From assembly GCA_016946835.1 (NCBI GenBank), contig JACVTC010000229.1, forward strand, positions 1 to 64,000: a stretch of DNA of 64,000 bases, in the 5' to 3' direction. The translations under genes were made by a program, and so were the position numbers. This DNA is from Neocallimastix lanati (nom. inval.). Taxonomy: Eukaryota; Neocallimastigomycota; Neocallimastigomycetes; Neocallimastigales; Neocallimastigaceae. Every line of letters begins with the position of its first letter. The first letter of the stretch is position 1. The notes beneath the pieces were generated by a model. That model did no database searches and was not told the DNA's origin. It saw nothing but the letters and a program-made list of their open reading frames with translations. Shown piece by piece: positions 10,440 through 21,320 of this stretch.

Positions 10440-11222
10440 TAAGAAATTTAAAAAAATAAATATGTTTTATTATTAAACACAAAAATGTTTTATTAAAAAA
10501 ATTTATTTTTATTTTAATATTAATCTTTATTTATTTAATAATTAATTTTGTTTAAATTAATAAAATAATTGTTAAAACTAATAAAATAATAAAATGAAAT
10601 ATTTATTATTTATACTAATTTATTTTAAAATTTTAATAATAAAATTGATTATTAATAACTAATAAAATATTTATAATAATTTATTAACTAATTAATAATC
10701 ATACTTTTTGATTATTAAAACTAATAAAATATCTATAATAATTTATTAAATAATTAATAATAAAGAATAATTTATTAGAAATATTTACATGTTTTTATAT
10801 TTTTCTTTGATTTTAAGCTATTTACATTAAAAATAATAAAATTAATAAAAGAGAAATAAAGAATAATTTATTATTAAATTAAACAATATTTAAATTAAAA
10901 TATTAATAAAGATGAGTTTCAAAATGTTATTTTAATTACAATTTGTTTATAAAAGTTGAGTTATAAAATAAATAAAATAATCATTATTTTAAATAAAAGT
11001 AACTTAAAAATTATTTAACTATTTAATTTTAATTTTGAGATGTTTATAAGTTTGTTTATTTGTTATTTATAATTTATTAAATTTGTTTATTATTTTGTTT
11101 ATTTGTAGTTTTAGAAAAATATTATTTATTAATTTATTTTAGTTTTTAATTAAAATTATTAATGATTAATTAATTTATTATGATTTTATTTTAATTATTT
11201 TTATTTAATTAAATTTTCTTAA
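10440..11222 (-). repeat. Left arm of a ~750-bp inverted repeat (LTR-like)
   Basis: The reverse complement of this segment aligns along its length with 11,696-12,395. For example, both contain a run reading AAATAAATAAAGATTAATAT and a promoter-like ATATAAA..CATGTAAATATTT phrase. The arms differ by many small indels and substitutions, so the duplication is not recent. They look like two LTRs of one family in opposite orientation. Confidence 0.7.
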
Positions 11223-11280
11223 ATATGGATTTAATTTTTTTTTTGAATAGATTAATTTTTGGGTTAAGTTAGACAAGAAT

Positions 11281-11571
11281 TTGTTTTTTATTATTTATTT
11301 TAATTTAATAATTTTGTTATTTATCAATGAGTTTCGTTACATAAGCCATCAAAAATGGGTAAAAGAAGCTACTGAATATTCTGAACATGCCAACAAATAC
11401 TGGGAACATAGAATTGGATTTAATAAAGTATTAAGAAAAACATATAATCCAGGGGATTATGTAATGATCAGACTAGTAAGAAGAAGCAAATTAAATCCAC
11501 AAACTGGAAAACTCCTTGAAAGAAATGTTCACATTGAAAAATGTTTTCCTTTATATTTTAAAAGAAAATGA
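11281..11571 (+). pseudogene. Relic of a Ty3/gypsy pol C-terminus
   Basis: A 96-codon frame whose second half (NPGDYVMIRLVRRSKLNP) resembles the C-terminal domain of gypsy integrases, where a basic GDxVxxR segment is usual. The first ~20 residues are hydrophobic and probably not part of the original gene. It sits between the two inverted arms, directly before the right (plus-oriented) arm, as expected for the end of pol next to its 3' LTR. Broken remnant of an old element. Confidence 0.6.
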
Positions 11572-11695
11572 TACAACTTCAAGGGCCGAGAAATTGATAA
11601 ATAACGAAATTATAAATCTTAAAAATATTAAAAAATAGCAATTTTTATTAAACTTAATCCAAAAATTAATTCTTTTAGAAGTCTTGAAATCAATT

Positions 11696-12395
11696 TGTGA
11701 AAATTAATTAAAAGAAATAAATTAAAATAAAAATAATAATAAATTAATTAATTATTAACAGTTTTAATTAAAACTAAAATAAATTAATAATTAATATCTT
11801 TCTAAAATTACAAATAAACAAAATAATAAATAAATTTAATAAATTGTAAATAATAAATAAACAAACTTATAAACATTTCAAAACTAAAATTAAATAGTTA
11901 AATAATCCTCAAATTACTTTTATTTAAAATAATTAATATTTTATTTATTTTATAACTCAACTTTTATAAACAAATTATAATTAAAACTTATTTATTTTAA
12001 TATTTTATTTGTAAATATTTATAACAATTATTTGTTTTATTTATTTATTGTTTATAAAAATGAATAGTTTAAAATCATTGAAAAATATAAATACATGTAA
12101 ATATTTCTTATAAATTATTTTCTATTATTAAAAAGTTCAATAAATTATTATTAATATTTTAGTTTATTATTTTTTTTTAATAATCAACTTTTATTATTAA
12201 AATTTAAATAAATTATTATATATAAATATTTTATTTTATTATTTTATTAGTTTTAATAATCATTTTTCTGTTATTAATTTAAATAAAATTAATAATTAAA
12301 TAAATAAAGATTAATATTAAAATAAAAATAATATTTTAATAAAACAATTTGTGTTTAATGATAAAACATATTTACTTTAAATTTTCTTTTTTTTT
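11696..12395 (+). repeat. Right arm of the ~750-bp inverted repeat (LTR-like)
   Basis: Partner of the left arm at 10,440-11,222. In this orientation it contains AAAATATAAATACATGTAAATATTT-type promoter sequence near 12,090, which also occurs in plus orientation near 9,305 and 19,740. It follows the pol remnant, so it may be that element's 3' LTR. Confidence 0.7.
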
Positions 12396-12399
12396 TTTT

Positions 12400-13180
12400 T
12401 TTTTTTTTTATGTATTTATACTTTTATTCATTTCTACAAAATTTAATTTTTGTTGATTAAGAATATTTGATATAAATCATATATGTTAAAGAATGAATTA
12501 ATAATCTTTATTTTGTTATAAAATATTATTAATAGTTCTTTACTTAATTGTACTTTCCTATATTATTGATAACCTAAACCTAATTATAAAAATAATTTAT
12601 TTTGATATAAGTTAAATTAAACCTTGTAAATAATTTTAAATCAATCTTAATTAATTTATTATTTATATATATTAAAATACTATTGTAAATATTAAAAATT
12701 AATTTTTTTTAAATAAGATATTTTTATGTTTATAAAATTATTAATTATTATCAAAAATTATTAATTAAATGTTATTATAAAAATTTATTTATTAAAAACT
12801 ATTAAATATTATTATAAAAATTTATTATTAAAATTATTAAATATTACTATAAAATTTATTATTAAAATTATTAAATATTACTATAAAATTTATTATTAAA
12901 AATTATTTATTATTATAAAAATATATTAATTACATATTATAATAAATAAAAATTAATTATTAAAAATAAGTAAAATATCTTAATGTAAGCCAAGTAACTA
13001 ATAACGAATAGAGTTATAAGGTGCTGCGCAATATTCTTAAGTGTTTAAATTAAATTATAGTTAATTTTAGTGTTTATTTTAACAACTCGAATAGAGAGGT
13101 GTTAAGTTATCTTAGTCTTCGTTTAATCTATTATTCGTTATTTTAGTTACATTAAACCGATCTTTATTAATTAAAGAATC
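12400..13180. other. AT-rich spacer with a small tandem repeat
   Basis: No gene. About four copies of a ~36-bp unit (ATTAAATATTAC/TTATAAAA-TTTATTATTAAA) lie at 12,780-12,930. A GC-richer boundary near 13,010-13,140 precedes the Rep fossil. Confidence 0.6.
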
Positions 13181-13185
13181 GTAAT

Positions 13186-13540
13186 TTAAATTTTTATACA
13201 TAAAAAGAAACTAATTTCAGGGTTTTTAAATATTTCTTTTTTTACTTCATGTTTGGTTAATTGTTCATTGTTTAATATTAACAGACGTAACCAATTACAG
13301 AATTCCATTTCTATTTCAGTTACTTTAGTTTTTAACGATTTGGGTTTATTATATTGACATTCAAATTCCTCAAGTCTTTTTTCCCAATTAAAATTTGATA
13401 AAATTTTCCACTCGTTTCCTGGAAGTTCCTTGCGTTGTTTGGTGATATAGTCAAGGATAGTGTAACTGTTTTTGCAATTTCTATCCATTGTATCACCTTT
13501 GAACTTAATTGAACATTTGTCACGTTTTAAGTTGTATGGA
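13186..13540 (-). repeat. Partial head-to-tail duplicate of the Rep linker region
   Basis: The protein pieces here (NSYTILDY, then WEKRLEE, then EIEMEFCNWL) parallel those at 14,230-14,540 (NSYTILDY, WEKRLEE, ELEMPFCSWL). The two partial copies lie in the same orientation about 1 kb apart. This points to an old tandem duplication or to insertion of concatemeric DNA, which is common for rolling-circle replicons. Fossil. Confidence 0.65.
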
Positions 13541-15645
13541 AGGTATATATTGTCCTTTTCATCCTCTCTCGATTGATAATATTTCTATAATACCAGGTAT
13601 CTCTGGTATCATAAGAGACCCACTTGGCAAAACCTCCAATACTTCTTCTATCTTTGAAAGTCTTAATATCTTCACCTGTAGGTAAGTCAATTATGAAGGC
13701 TTTCATGTCCTTCTAGTACTTTTGAGCTCCTTCATCAAACCTATCAGCAAATTTATAGTTACTGACAAAAATACATGGACGGTTATTCTTTACATTTTCA
13801 GGTTGTTTATATTTACCTGAAATGCTTACAATATCCTGGCCACCAACCCAAGGTTTTAAATAGGACCAGGTATTATCTGATGAATTATTTTTGGCATCTT
13901 CGTTGCTATCAGTAGAACAATAGTTGTTAAAATTCCAACTAGTGCACCAATAGCTGAATGTTCCAAGAAAGGTAATCAAACTTGTTTTTCCACAATTGCC
14001 ATCTCCTGATAAAAAGACGGGTCTAGGTCTACACCCATCCTTAATATATTTTTACCGAACCAGTCTTTAACCCAATTGTTTAGATAATCCATAGCCTCTT
14101 TCAATTCACAAGGTATCCAAAATAAACCCCAATATGCAGGAGGTTTAAGAGAAGGATTTTCTTTGAAATATCTTGATAATAAATTTTCATAATTAAGATT
14201 TTTTGACATATAAATAAAACTAAAGTCTTCATGTTTTAATATTTCTCGTCGGATTTCATTTTTTGTCATTGAACTATTATTAATGATCAATTCACATAAC
14301 CAACTACAAAATGGCATTTCTAATTCAGTTAATTTAGTTTTATCCGGTTTATCAATTTTATATTTTCTTTCGTATTCTTCTAAGCGTTTTTCCCAATCAA
14401 AACAAGAATCAATTTTCCAGTCTTCAACATCCAATTCTTTCCTTTGTTTTGTAACATAGTCAAGAATTGTATAACTATTTTTACAATTTTTATCAGATTT
14501 ATCTCCTTTAAACTTAATGGAACATTTAGCGTGAGTACAAATGTCACCTTTAAAGTTATTGTAAAGATATCTTTATATCTTTAATAAATTTATGTAATAC
14601 ATTATTACATTAATTTATGTATGAATTTTTGTCACGATATCCTGAATAAAATTATGTAATTTACATTAATTTATGAATTAAAGCATATTTCAATAAATTT
14701 ATGTAAACGAAAAATCATACATTAAATTTACGTACATGAATTAAATACTTTAAATAATTATTTCTCCTTAAATTAATAATTAAAATTTAAAATTATAAAT
14801 TAAAACTTAAATTATTTAAATTTATATTTATTAAATATGAAATTAAATAATTTAGTCACAAAAAATTCGCCAAATCTGTTATTGTTAAATTTTTTATTTT
14901 TTTAAATAGTATAGTTTAATATTATTAATAGTTTTTAGTTTAATTTTAAATTAGTTAAAATATTTAAATAGTTATAATAAAAAATAATTATAATAACAAA
15001 TAGTTAATTAAAAAATTATACTGTAATTAGTTTTAGTTTAAATATTTTATTATTTTATAAAATTAATTATTATTAATATTTAAATTGAATATATGTAAAT
15101 TAATTTAATTTAATATATTCGAATATAATTAAGAAAAAATATAAATATTGTAAATTTTCTTTAATTGAAAGAACGTAATTGTTATTAACTATTTTATAGT
15201 TCATAACATAATAAGAACTATTTAATAAAAGATTTTTCATAAAACGATTATTTTTAATAAAAGAATTTATTTTATAATTGAGTGTTTTGTATTATTATAA
15301 TATGTTTTGATATAAAACTCTTTATAGTTATAAGGAAGACGAACGGTACCATTTTCTTCCTTTTGCGCAGAAATTGGAACATCAAATACAAACTGAGCAT
15401 TTTTTCCACAACAAACAAAACCTCTTTTATTCTTGCCAATATAGTTCAAATAACCATGAAAATTAGTATGTTTTTCATCTTCTTGATGCCCCTTTTCTTA
15501 ACTTACTACATACTCATTCATTTTTAAATTTTGTATCAAAGAATATAGCAATATCTTTAAGAGTTAAACACCCATTCCAGTCATTTGGATAAGTTAATAA
15601 AAATTCTCTTTTTTGAAAAATTTTAAAATTAGTTTTTTCAGACAT
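13186..15645 (-). pseudogene. CRESS-DNA-type Rep (replication initiator/helicase) fossil
   Basis: Separate coding pieces on the minus strand match the parts of a Rep protein of circular Rep-encoding ssDNA (CRESS) viruses or plasmids. At the right end (about 15,540-15,645) an N-terminal piece contains REFLLTYPND, like motif I (FLTYP) of the HUH endonuclease domain. A further piece lies at 15,267-15,449. At 13,976-14,434 a linker-like piece precedes a Walker A P-loop GDGNCGKTS (about 13,980-14,007), and at 13,713-13,979 a piece contains IFVSN, a candidate SF3 motif C. In this family the first domain nicks and joins at the origin and the second is the SF3 helicase. The copy is clearly broken, with several interruptions. 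A partial second copy lies at 13,186-13,540. Probably an old insertion; whether viral or plasmid in origin is open. Confidence 0.7.
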
Positions 15646-15649
15646 AATT

Positions 15650-17300
15650 TTAGGTTAGGTTTAAAAAAGTGCAAATTCTCTCTTTTTAATGTTAAGAGAA
15701 AATTTTGCGCTTTACACATATTTTTATATTAAAATGAAATATTTAATATAACCTTATTTGGTAATTAAGAATAAAAATTTTCAATTAGAATTTTACAGTA
15801 ATTTTTGAACACATAAAAGTTAAAACCAATTTAAAGTTTAAAAAAATATTTATTTATTGAATTAATCAATTGTATTATCTAATTCTCTTAAATTTACATT
15901 ATTGTAAAAACCAATAATATTTACATATTTGTTTTTTTTATTATTGTAATCATTATTTGATACGGGGTGTCACTTAATAACATGTATTTCCTATTAAATA
16001 CTTTTATTTGTCACGAATACTAGTGGATTTAGAATTAAATTCACTAATAGATCAATTGAAATTTAATTTCGTTATTGACAAATATTATTTTAATTCGATT
16101 TTAATTATAAAAATAAATATTAGTAGCATTAAATAATTAGAAATAAAAGGGTTAGGTGTAATTTATTAAAAAAATTGATTTAATTTAACCCTTAAGAAAT
16201 TGACAAAAATATTCGTAAAAATAGCAATAACTCGACAAAAAATGGAAATAATATATTAATATTCACGCTAAAACTATATTAATTGGAAGCTACAACTAAG
16301 AACTACAATATTTGTTAAATTCAACCCTATTGGACAACTAGGAGACGAGATATTGGACTTTTAAGAATTTTTAATTATAAAAATAATTTAATTATTTTTA
16401 AATAAAACCCTAAATTATTAATTAGGAATTTATATAGATAAAGTCTTCTTAATTTGAATTATATTACTAATTTTCATTAACAAATATTAATATTAAAAGT
16501 ACAGAATTAGTAATTAGTAATAGTTTTATGATATTTTAAATAAGTTTTATCTTTAGTTGAATTTATTATTATTACAATACTTTAAAACTGTAAAACTTTC
16601 TTTCTTTAGTACTATCATAATATCCATCACAACGTGCGGCAACAATCGAATCATTATCTAAATATATGCAACAGTTATCTCCATCTTTTCCGCGACATTT
16701 GTAATATATGTTTTAAATAATTAATAATTTTATTCAATAATTTTCTAAAAAATTCTAAGGAATTCTTTATTATTCTAAAGATTTCCAAAAGAAATTTTTA
16801 ATTAGTTTTAATATTTTATAAATGTATAAAATATAATTAAATAAAGTTATATTTATTATAACTTAACTAAGGAAATATAATTATTAATTTAAAATAATTA
16901 TAGATTCTTACACACAAATGATGCAGATTTAAATAATATTTATTGATTTAAAAATATTATATTAGTAATAAAAATAATAAATAGAAAAACTTTTACTTTT
17001 TAATTAACTTTTTTAAGACTTTTTTCTCTGACCTTTTTTTTTTGGTTATTTTTTTCACTTATACATTTTAATTTTTTATTTTATATTAATTTTACTTTTA
17101 TTTAAAATATATATTGTTATTTAGTAAATTTTATAAGTATTTAAAATATAAACTTTATTTAATCTTAATAATATTCTATTACATGATTATGTTATATAAT
17201 TATCACTATAATTTAAATTGCATTAATCCTACAAAGGATTAATCAAAAGATTTAAACATGTATTTATATAAAATAATTAATTATTAAAATATTAATTATC
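15650..17300. other. AT-rich spacer, one coding-like fragment
   Basis: Apart from the Cys-rich fragment at 16,572-16,709, no gene is seen. The segment at 15,960-16,370 is slightly less AT-rich but shows no recognised frame. Confidence 0.5.
16572..16709 (-). pseudogene. Cys-rich coding-like fragment of unknown origin
   Basis: A roughly 46-codon open stretch with ordinary amino-acid composition, unlike the surrounding Asn/Ile/Lys-rich noise. It contains CRGKDGDNCCIY and VAARCDGYYDS. A stop precedes it and a stop ends it. I do not recognise the family. It could be an exon of a secreted Cys-rich protein or a remnant of the mobile DNA nearby; the 2-kb distance to the Rep fossil does not tell which. 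Confidence 0.35.
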
Positions 17301-17459
17301 AATATGAATATGTAATAGTATTGATATAAGTTTGATATTGATAATATAAAATATGATAATTATATAAATATTTAATTTAAATAAAATAAGAATCTAATAT
17401 TTGCTAAATATTATATTTTGTTTAATAAATAATAATTACTAATTATAAAATATAATATG

Positions 17460-17960
17460 TAAAGATTTTGATGGAGGAATTTATTAGAATAATGGAGATC
17501 TTCGATGTCGATAAGCCTAGAATAATTTTTATCTAAGCCAAGGAGGCTGTTGATTGTGATGTTAAAGAAGTATTAAATTCTTTTGGTTAAGAAGAGTAAT
17601 GAAATTCGATATCCGAAATATATGGAAATTCAAACGGCAATAGAAAAATATTTAGAAATAACACCAAATGATAAATGTTCTAATTTGAAAACAATGAAAA
17701 TTAGGAACATTGAAACAATCAAAAATTCTAATTATAGATATTTGAAACTTTATCCTCATTTGGAGCATGACTATATGAAGTTAATGTCAGTAGAGGATTA
17801 TTTAAATGCAATTAAATCTAGGAAATATCCTCACTTCCTAGTTATTATCTCTTAGTGCGAAACCTTTTTTTAGCTGAGGCATTTAAAGTTGCTGAAAGAG
17901 CTGAAAAAGCCGAAAGGAAAACAATGAGTGATGACTTTTATACCAACAACGGTTAATAAT
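17460..17960 (+). pseudogene. Ty3/gypsy gag relic
   Basis: The frame at 17,583-17,855 (90 codons; includes LKTMKIRNIETIKN, YLKLYPHLEHDY, VEDYLNAI) parallels the capsid-like part of the gag at 44.7 kb (LKRIIIEPNETVFDF, YLELYDQLE, VIDYENSL). It also resembles the gag at 3.8-4.7 kb. Gag-like coding continues shortly after it (an Ala/Glu-rich helix). The upstream segment 17,318-17,470 repeats 8,427-8,560. Broken remnant, several breaks, old. Confidence 0.65.
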
Positions 17961-18242
17961 GTTAACATGATGACACAAAACCAGGTGTATTCATCTCTTA
18001 TGAACCACCCGATCTATTCTGGAATTATGAACAATAATACAGCTTATTGATAAGAATTATATACCCTATCATAATAATTGTAAAGATGTGATTATCCCAA
18101 TCACATTTTAAATTAAAAATTTTTCTTGTGTAATTCAAAAATGTAAATTATTCTTTGATTTATAAAATAATAAACAAAGTAAATAAATCATATGAACTAA
18201 ATTTTTGAATTATATTCTTTAAGCCACAAGATAAATTTTTAA

Positions 18243-18690
18243 AAAACATAGACTGCACATACTGGGTACCCATCTCCCAATATGGCCATACAGTTATTAA
18301 TTAACTGTAAGGTGATGAGTTATTGGCATACTGTATCAGCTTCGCCGCTCTCAATCGTCGTTACACACTGTCCGGAGATGCATTCCTAACGTTCCTATAT
18401 ATATCTCTATTGACCACGAGCATCAGAACGGAATCATTAACTCCTCCCTAGTGGGTGTAATCATTGGCGATTGGAAATTTTACAATCATCAAGGTCTATG
18501 CTTCAATTCAAAGCGTAGTATCAGGGTTGGGTGAAATAATCATTTGAGGGAAAGCCTTATGAATATCACGTGTGGTCTCATGATATCCCAGGATAGAAAC
18601 CTCATCCGATTATTTGGTGCCATGCCGAGGATTCGAACCCCGCCCTCTACAGTAACCTGTATAGTCCTAACCGACTGGACCAACATGGCA
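18243..18690 (-). mobile_element. tRNA-derived SINE with a 12-bp target-site duplication
   Basis: A 448-bp block of mixed composition is flanked by identical 12-mers ATAAATTTTTAA at 18,231-18,242 and 18,691-18,702, the mark of retroposition. On the minus strand it begins with a 73-base tRNA-like head (18,618-18,690) and ends in TTTT next to the target duplication. The body between has no coding frame. It would be transcribed by RNA polymerase III and mobilised by a partner LINE, as is known for SINEs. The oligo-T 3' end is unusual, since most SINEs end in A-rich or simple repeats. The intact duplications suggest a fairly recent insertion. No second copy was found in the window. Confidence 0.75.
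18618..18690 (-). other. tRNA-like head of the SINE (A and B boxes, CCA at end)
   Basis: The acceptor stem pairs GCCATGT with GCATGGC. The D stem is GTCC/GGAC. The A box is TTGGTCCAGTCGG and the B box GGTTCGAATCC. The T stem is CGGGG/CCTCG with loop TTCGAAT. CCA follows directly (18,615-18,617). Fungal nuclear tRNA genes do not encode CCA, so its presence fits reverse transcription from a mature tRNA. The anticodon arm is odd (a TACAG/CTGTA stem with a four-base loop), so this is not a working tRNA gene. Confidence 0.7.
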
Positions 18691-18702
18691 ATAAATTTTT
18701 AA

Positions 18703-20030
18703 TGTTGAAACAGATTGAAAATAAAGTTAATTTAGTAATTTCTTACTAAAAGTCTTTATTCTCATGTTCAAATATAACTAGATATACTAGTTAATAAAAA
18801 AAAGATAAAAGTAATTTTAATTTTATTTTAATATTTTATTAAGTAACTTAAAATAATTAAATCAATTAGTTATTGATTCATTTATACAATTTGTTTTATT
18901 AAAATTATCATTTATTAAAAATAATCATTTTAAAATATTATTATTAATATTATCTAATTTTTATAATGGCTAATTAGGAACAATTTTTAAAACTATTAAT
19001 TTTTATTTCTATTTATATTAATTTTTATATATATACTCTATTTATAAATAATAAATTAACTATTAATAATAAACAATTAAATAAACAATTATTGTTTATT
19101 TTATATTATTTTAATCTAATTATTATTAATTGTGTATTATTTAAATATTTAATATTTTTATAATTTAAATGTTTATAATCTAAAAATTAATTACTTTATT
19201 ATAATTTAATTATTTATTATTTTTAAATTCCGTTTTATAATTATTTTTAATTTTTAATTTTCATTCTTTATCAATGTGATAAATAACAAAATTAATAAAT
19301 CTTGAAAATTTATTATACATAAAATCAAAACTAACCTTAGCCAAGTTTAATAATAATTTAATAAAATAAAAAAAAAATTAATTAATTAATTAATTAAAAC
19401 AAATAAATTACACTTAAAAATTACATTAATACTCAGATATGAAAGAAATATTATATATTTTTCAAAATAAAAATATTAAGATTAAATTTAAAATAAAATA
19501 ATTAGTTTTAATAATTAGTTTTATAATAATTTTTATAATTAATTTTATAATTAAATAATAATTTTATAATAACAAAATTTATTAATTTAAATAACAAAAT
19601 ATTTTTAATTATTTTTATAATAAACAAATTTATTTATTTTATTATTAAATATTTATTTTATTATTAATTTTATTACTTTTATTTTATTTAATTATTCTTT
19701 TTATTTATAAATTATAAATAGTTTAATTTTAAAGAAAAATATAAATACTTGTAAATATTTCATGTAAATATTATTATTATTATTATTAATTAATTAATTT
19801 AATTTTAATAATCACTTTAAATTTTGTAATGTTTAATAAATTTTAATAAAAGATTTATAAAATAAAATATTAGAAAACAAGTGTTCTAATAAACCAAATT
19901 TTTAGTGTTATTTTTAATAAAACATTTTTAATTCATAAATAACTTATACAGTTATCATTAAAATAAATTGAAATTATCACTTTTTAATTCTATATTAAAA
20001 TTAAGATAATTTCTAAAATTTATCAAATGT
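18703..20030. other. AT desert with an old LTR-like segment
   Basis: No gene. Around 19,680-19,930 the sequence shares the promoter phrase AAAATATAAATACTTGTAAATATTTC and its downstream part with the LTR-like arm at 12.0-12.4 kb, so an old LTR of that family probably lies here in plus orientation. Confidence 0.5.
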
Positions 20031-20032
20031 AA

Positions 20033-20750
20033 TGTAAGAAACTATAATTATTTGTTAAATAATTATAATTTCTTTATTTGATTATTTATCTATTACATAA
20101 TTTATACATTCATTCATTAAATTAGTAATTATTTATCAAGTTAATATGTATTTGTAAATTTAATTATAATTTTAATTTAATTAAAAATTTTCTTTAAATT
20201 TACTTAGTATACATTTATTTTATTCAATTAATTATAAATTTTATTAATTTCTATAATAATAAATTAATTATTTAATTATTATTTTTAATTAAAATTTGAA
20301 TTAACTTATTCGGACTTTAAAGTTTTTTATTTTCTTATTAAAATATAAATTAATTTTATCGGACTTTAAAGTTTTTTCTAATTTATTATATTAATAAATT
20401 GGTTTTTCCTTAAAGAACTTATCTAGTTTTTTCTTCTAATCTTTTTCTAGATAAGATAATTGTTAATATTAGAAAACCTTTTAAATTATTATTTTATATA
20501 AATTTTTATTATTTAATTTTTCATATAAATAGCTATTGATTTCTCTAAATTTTTGAGAAATCAAGAGTTATTATTATATAACAAATATTAATAAATATAT
20601 AATAATAATCAATAAAATCTACAAAAACATTTTCAATAAGTGTTCTTTTATTTTGTGTTGTTTATTATATTTGTTTATAATAAACTCTTCTCTGTTAAGA
20701 TAAGTTAAAATTTTCTTTATTTTTTCTAATTGTTTTCTTATTTTCTCAAC
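20033..20750 (+). repeat. 5' LTR of the 20-26 kb gypsy element
   Basis: Starts TGTAAGAAAC. The first ~207 bp match 25,787-25,993 almost perfectly. The right end is approximate, because the 3' copy is shortened. It contains several segments shared with the older copy at 9.5-10.24 kb. Confidence 0.75.
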
Positions 20751-20849
20751 TTGATGTTAGTATCAGGTTGTAGGGTTAATAATTTTGTTATAATAAATAT
20801 TATAATGAAATTATTACCATAATAACTCTTCTATATATATATATATATA

Positions 20850-20937
20850 TTTTTTATTTTAAAGTAATAATAATAATTATAGTAATAATAATAATAATAA
20901 TAATTATAGTATAATAATAATAATAATAGTAATAATT

Positions 20938-20976
<39 letters not shown>

Positions 20977-21000
20977 GTAATAATAATATATATAGTAATA
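20850..21000. repeat. TAA/TAG trinucleotide microsatellite in the element leader
   Basis: Interrupted AAT/TAG repeat between the 5' LTR and gag. No coding. Confidence 0.85.
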
Positions 21001-21320
21001 AATTTAAAAATATTCGCAATAATACAATATAAGTAAAATAAATAAAATAAGTAATATTAATAACACAAGTAATATAAATCGTATAAATTGTAAATAAATC
21101 AAAAAATAATACATAACAAATAATTTATAAAGCAAATAGTTTAAATATATAAATAATAATTAATAATATTAAAGAAATAAATATAAAATTATTTTAAACA
21201 TATAATACACTAGTAGTAGTAGATAATATATTAGATAAAGTTTTGTAATTGGATCAACCAGAAACATTATTTTTTTTTTCTTAAATATTACTCTAATTAT
21301 ATTTTTATATATTAACAGAA

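Noticed and set aside
18618-18690. A functional nuclear tRNA gene
   Set aside because: The anticodon loop has four bases, CCA is encoded, and the segment is the head of an element with target duplications.
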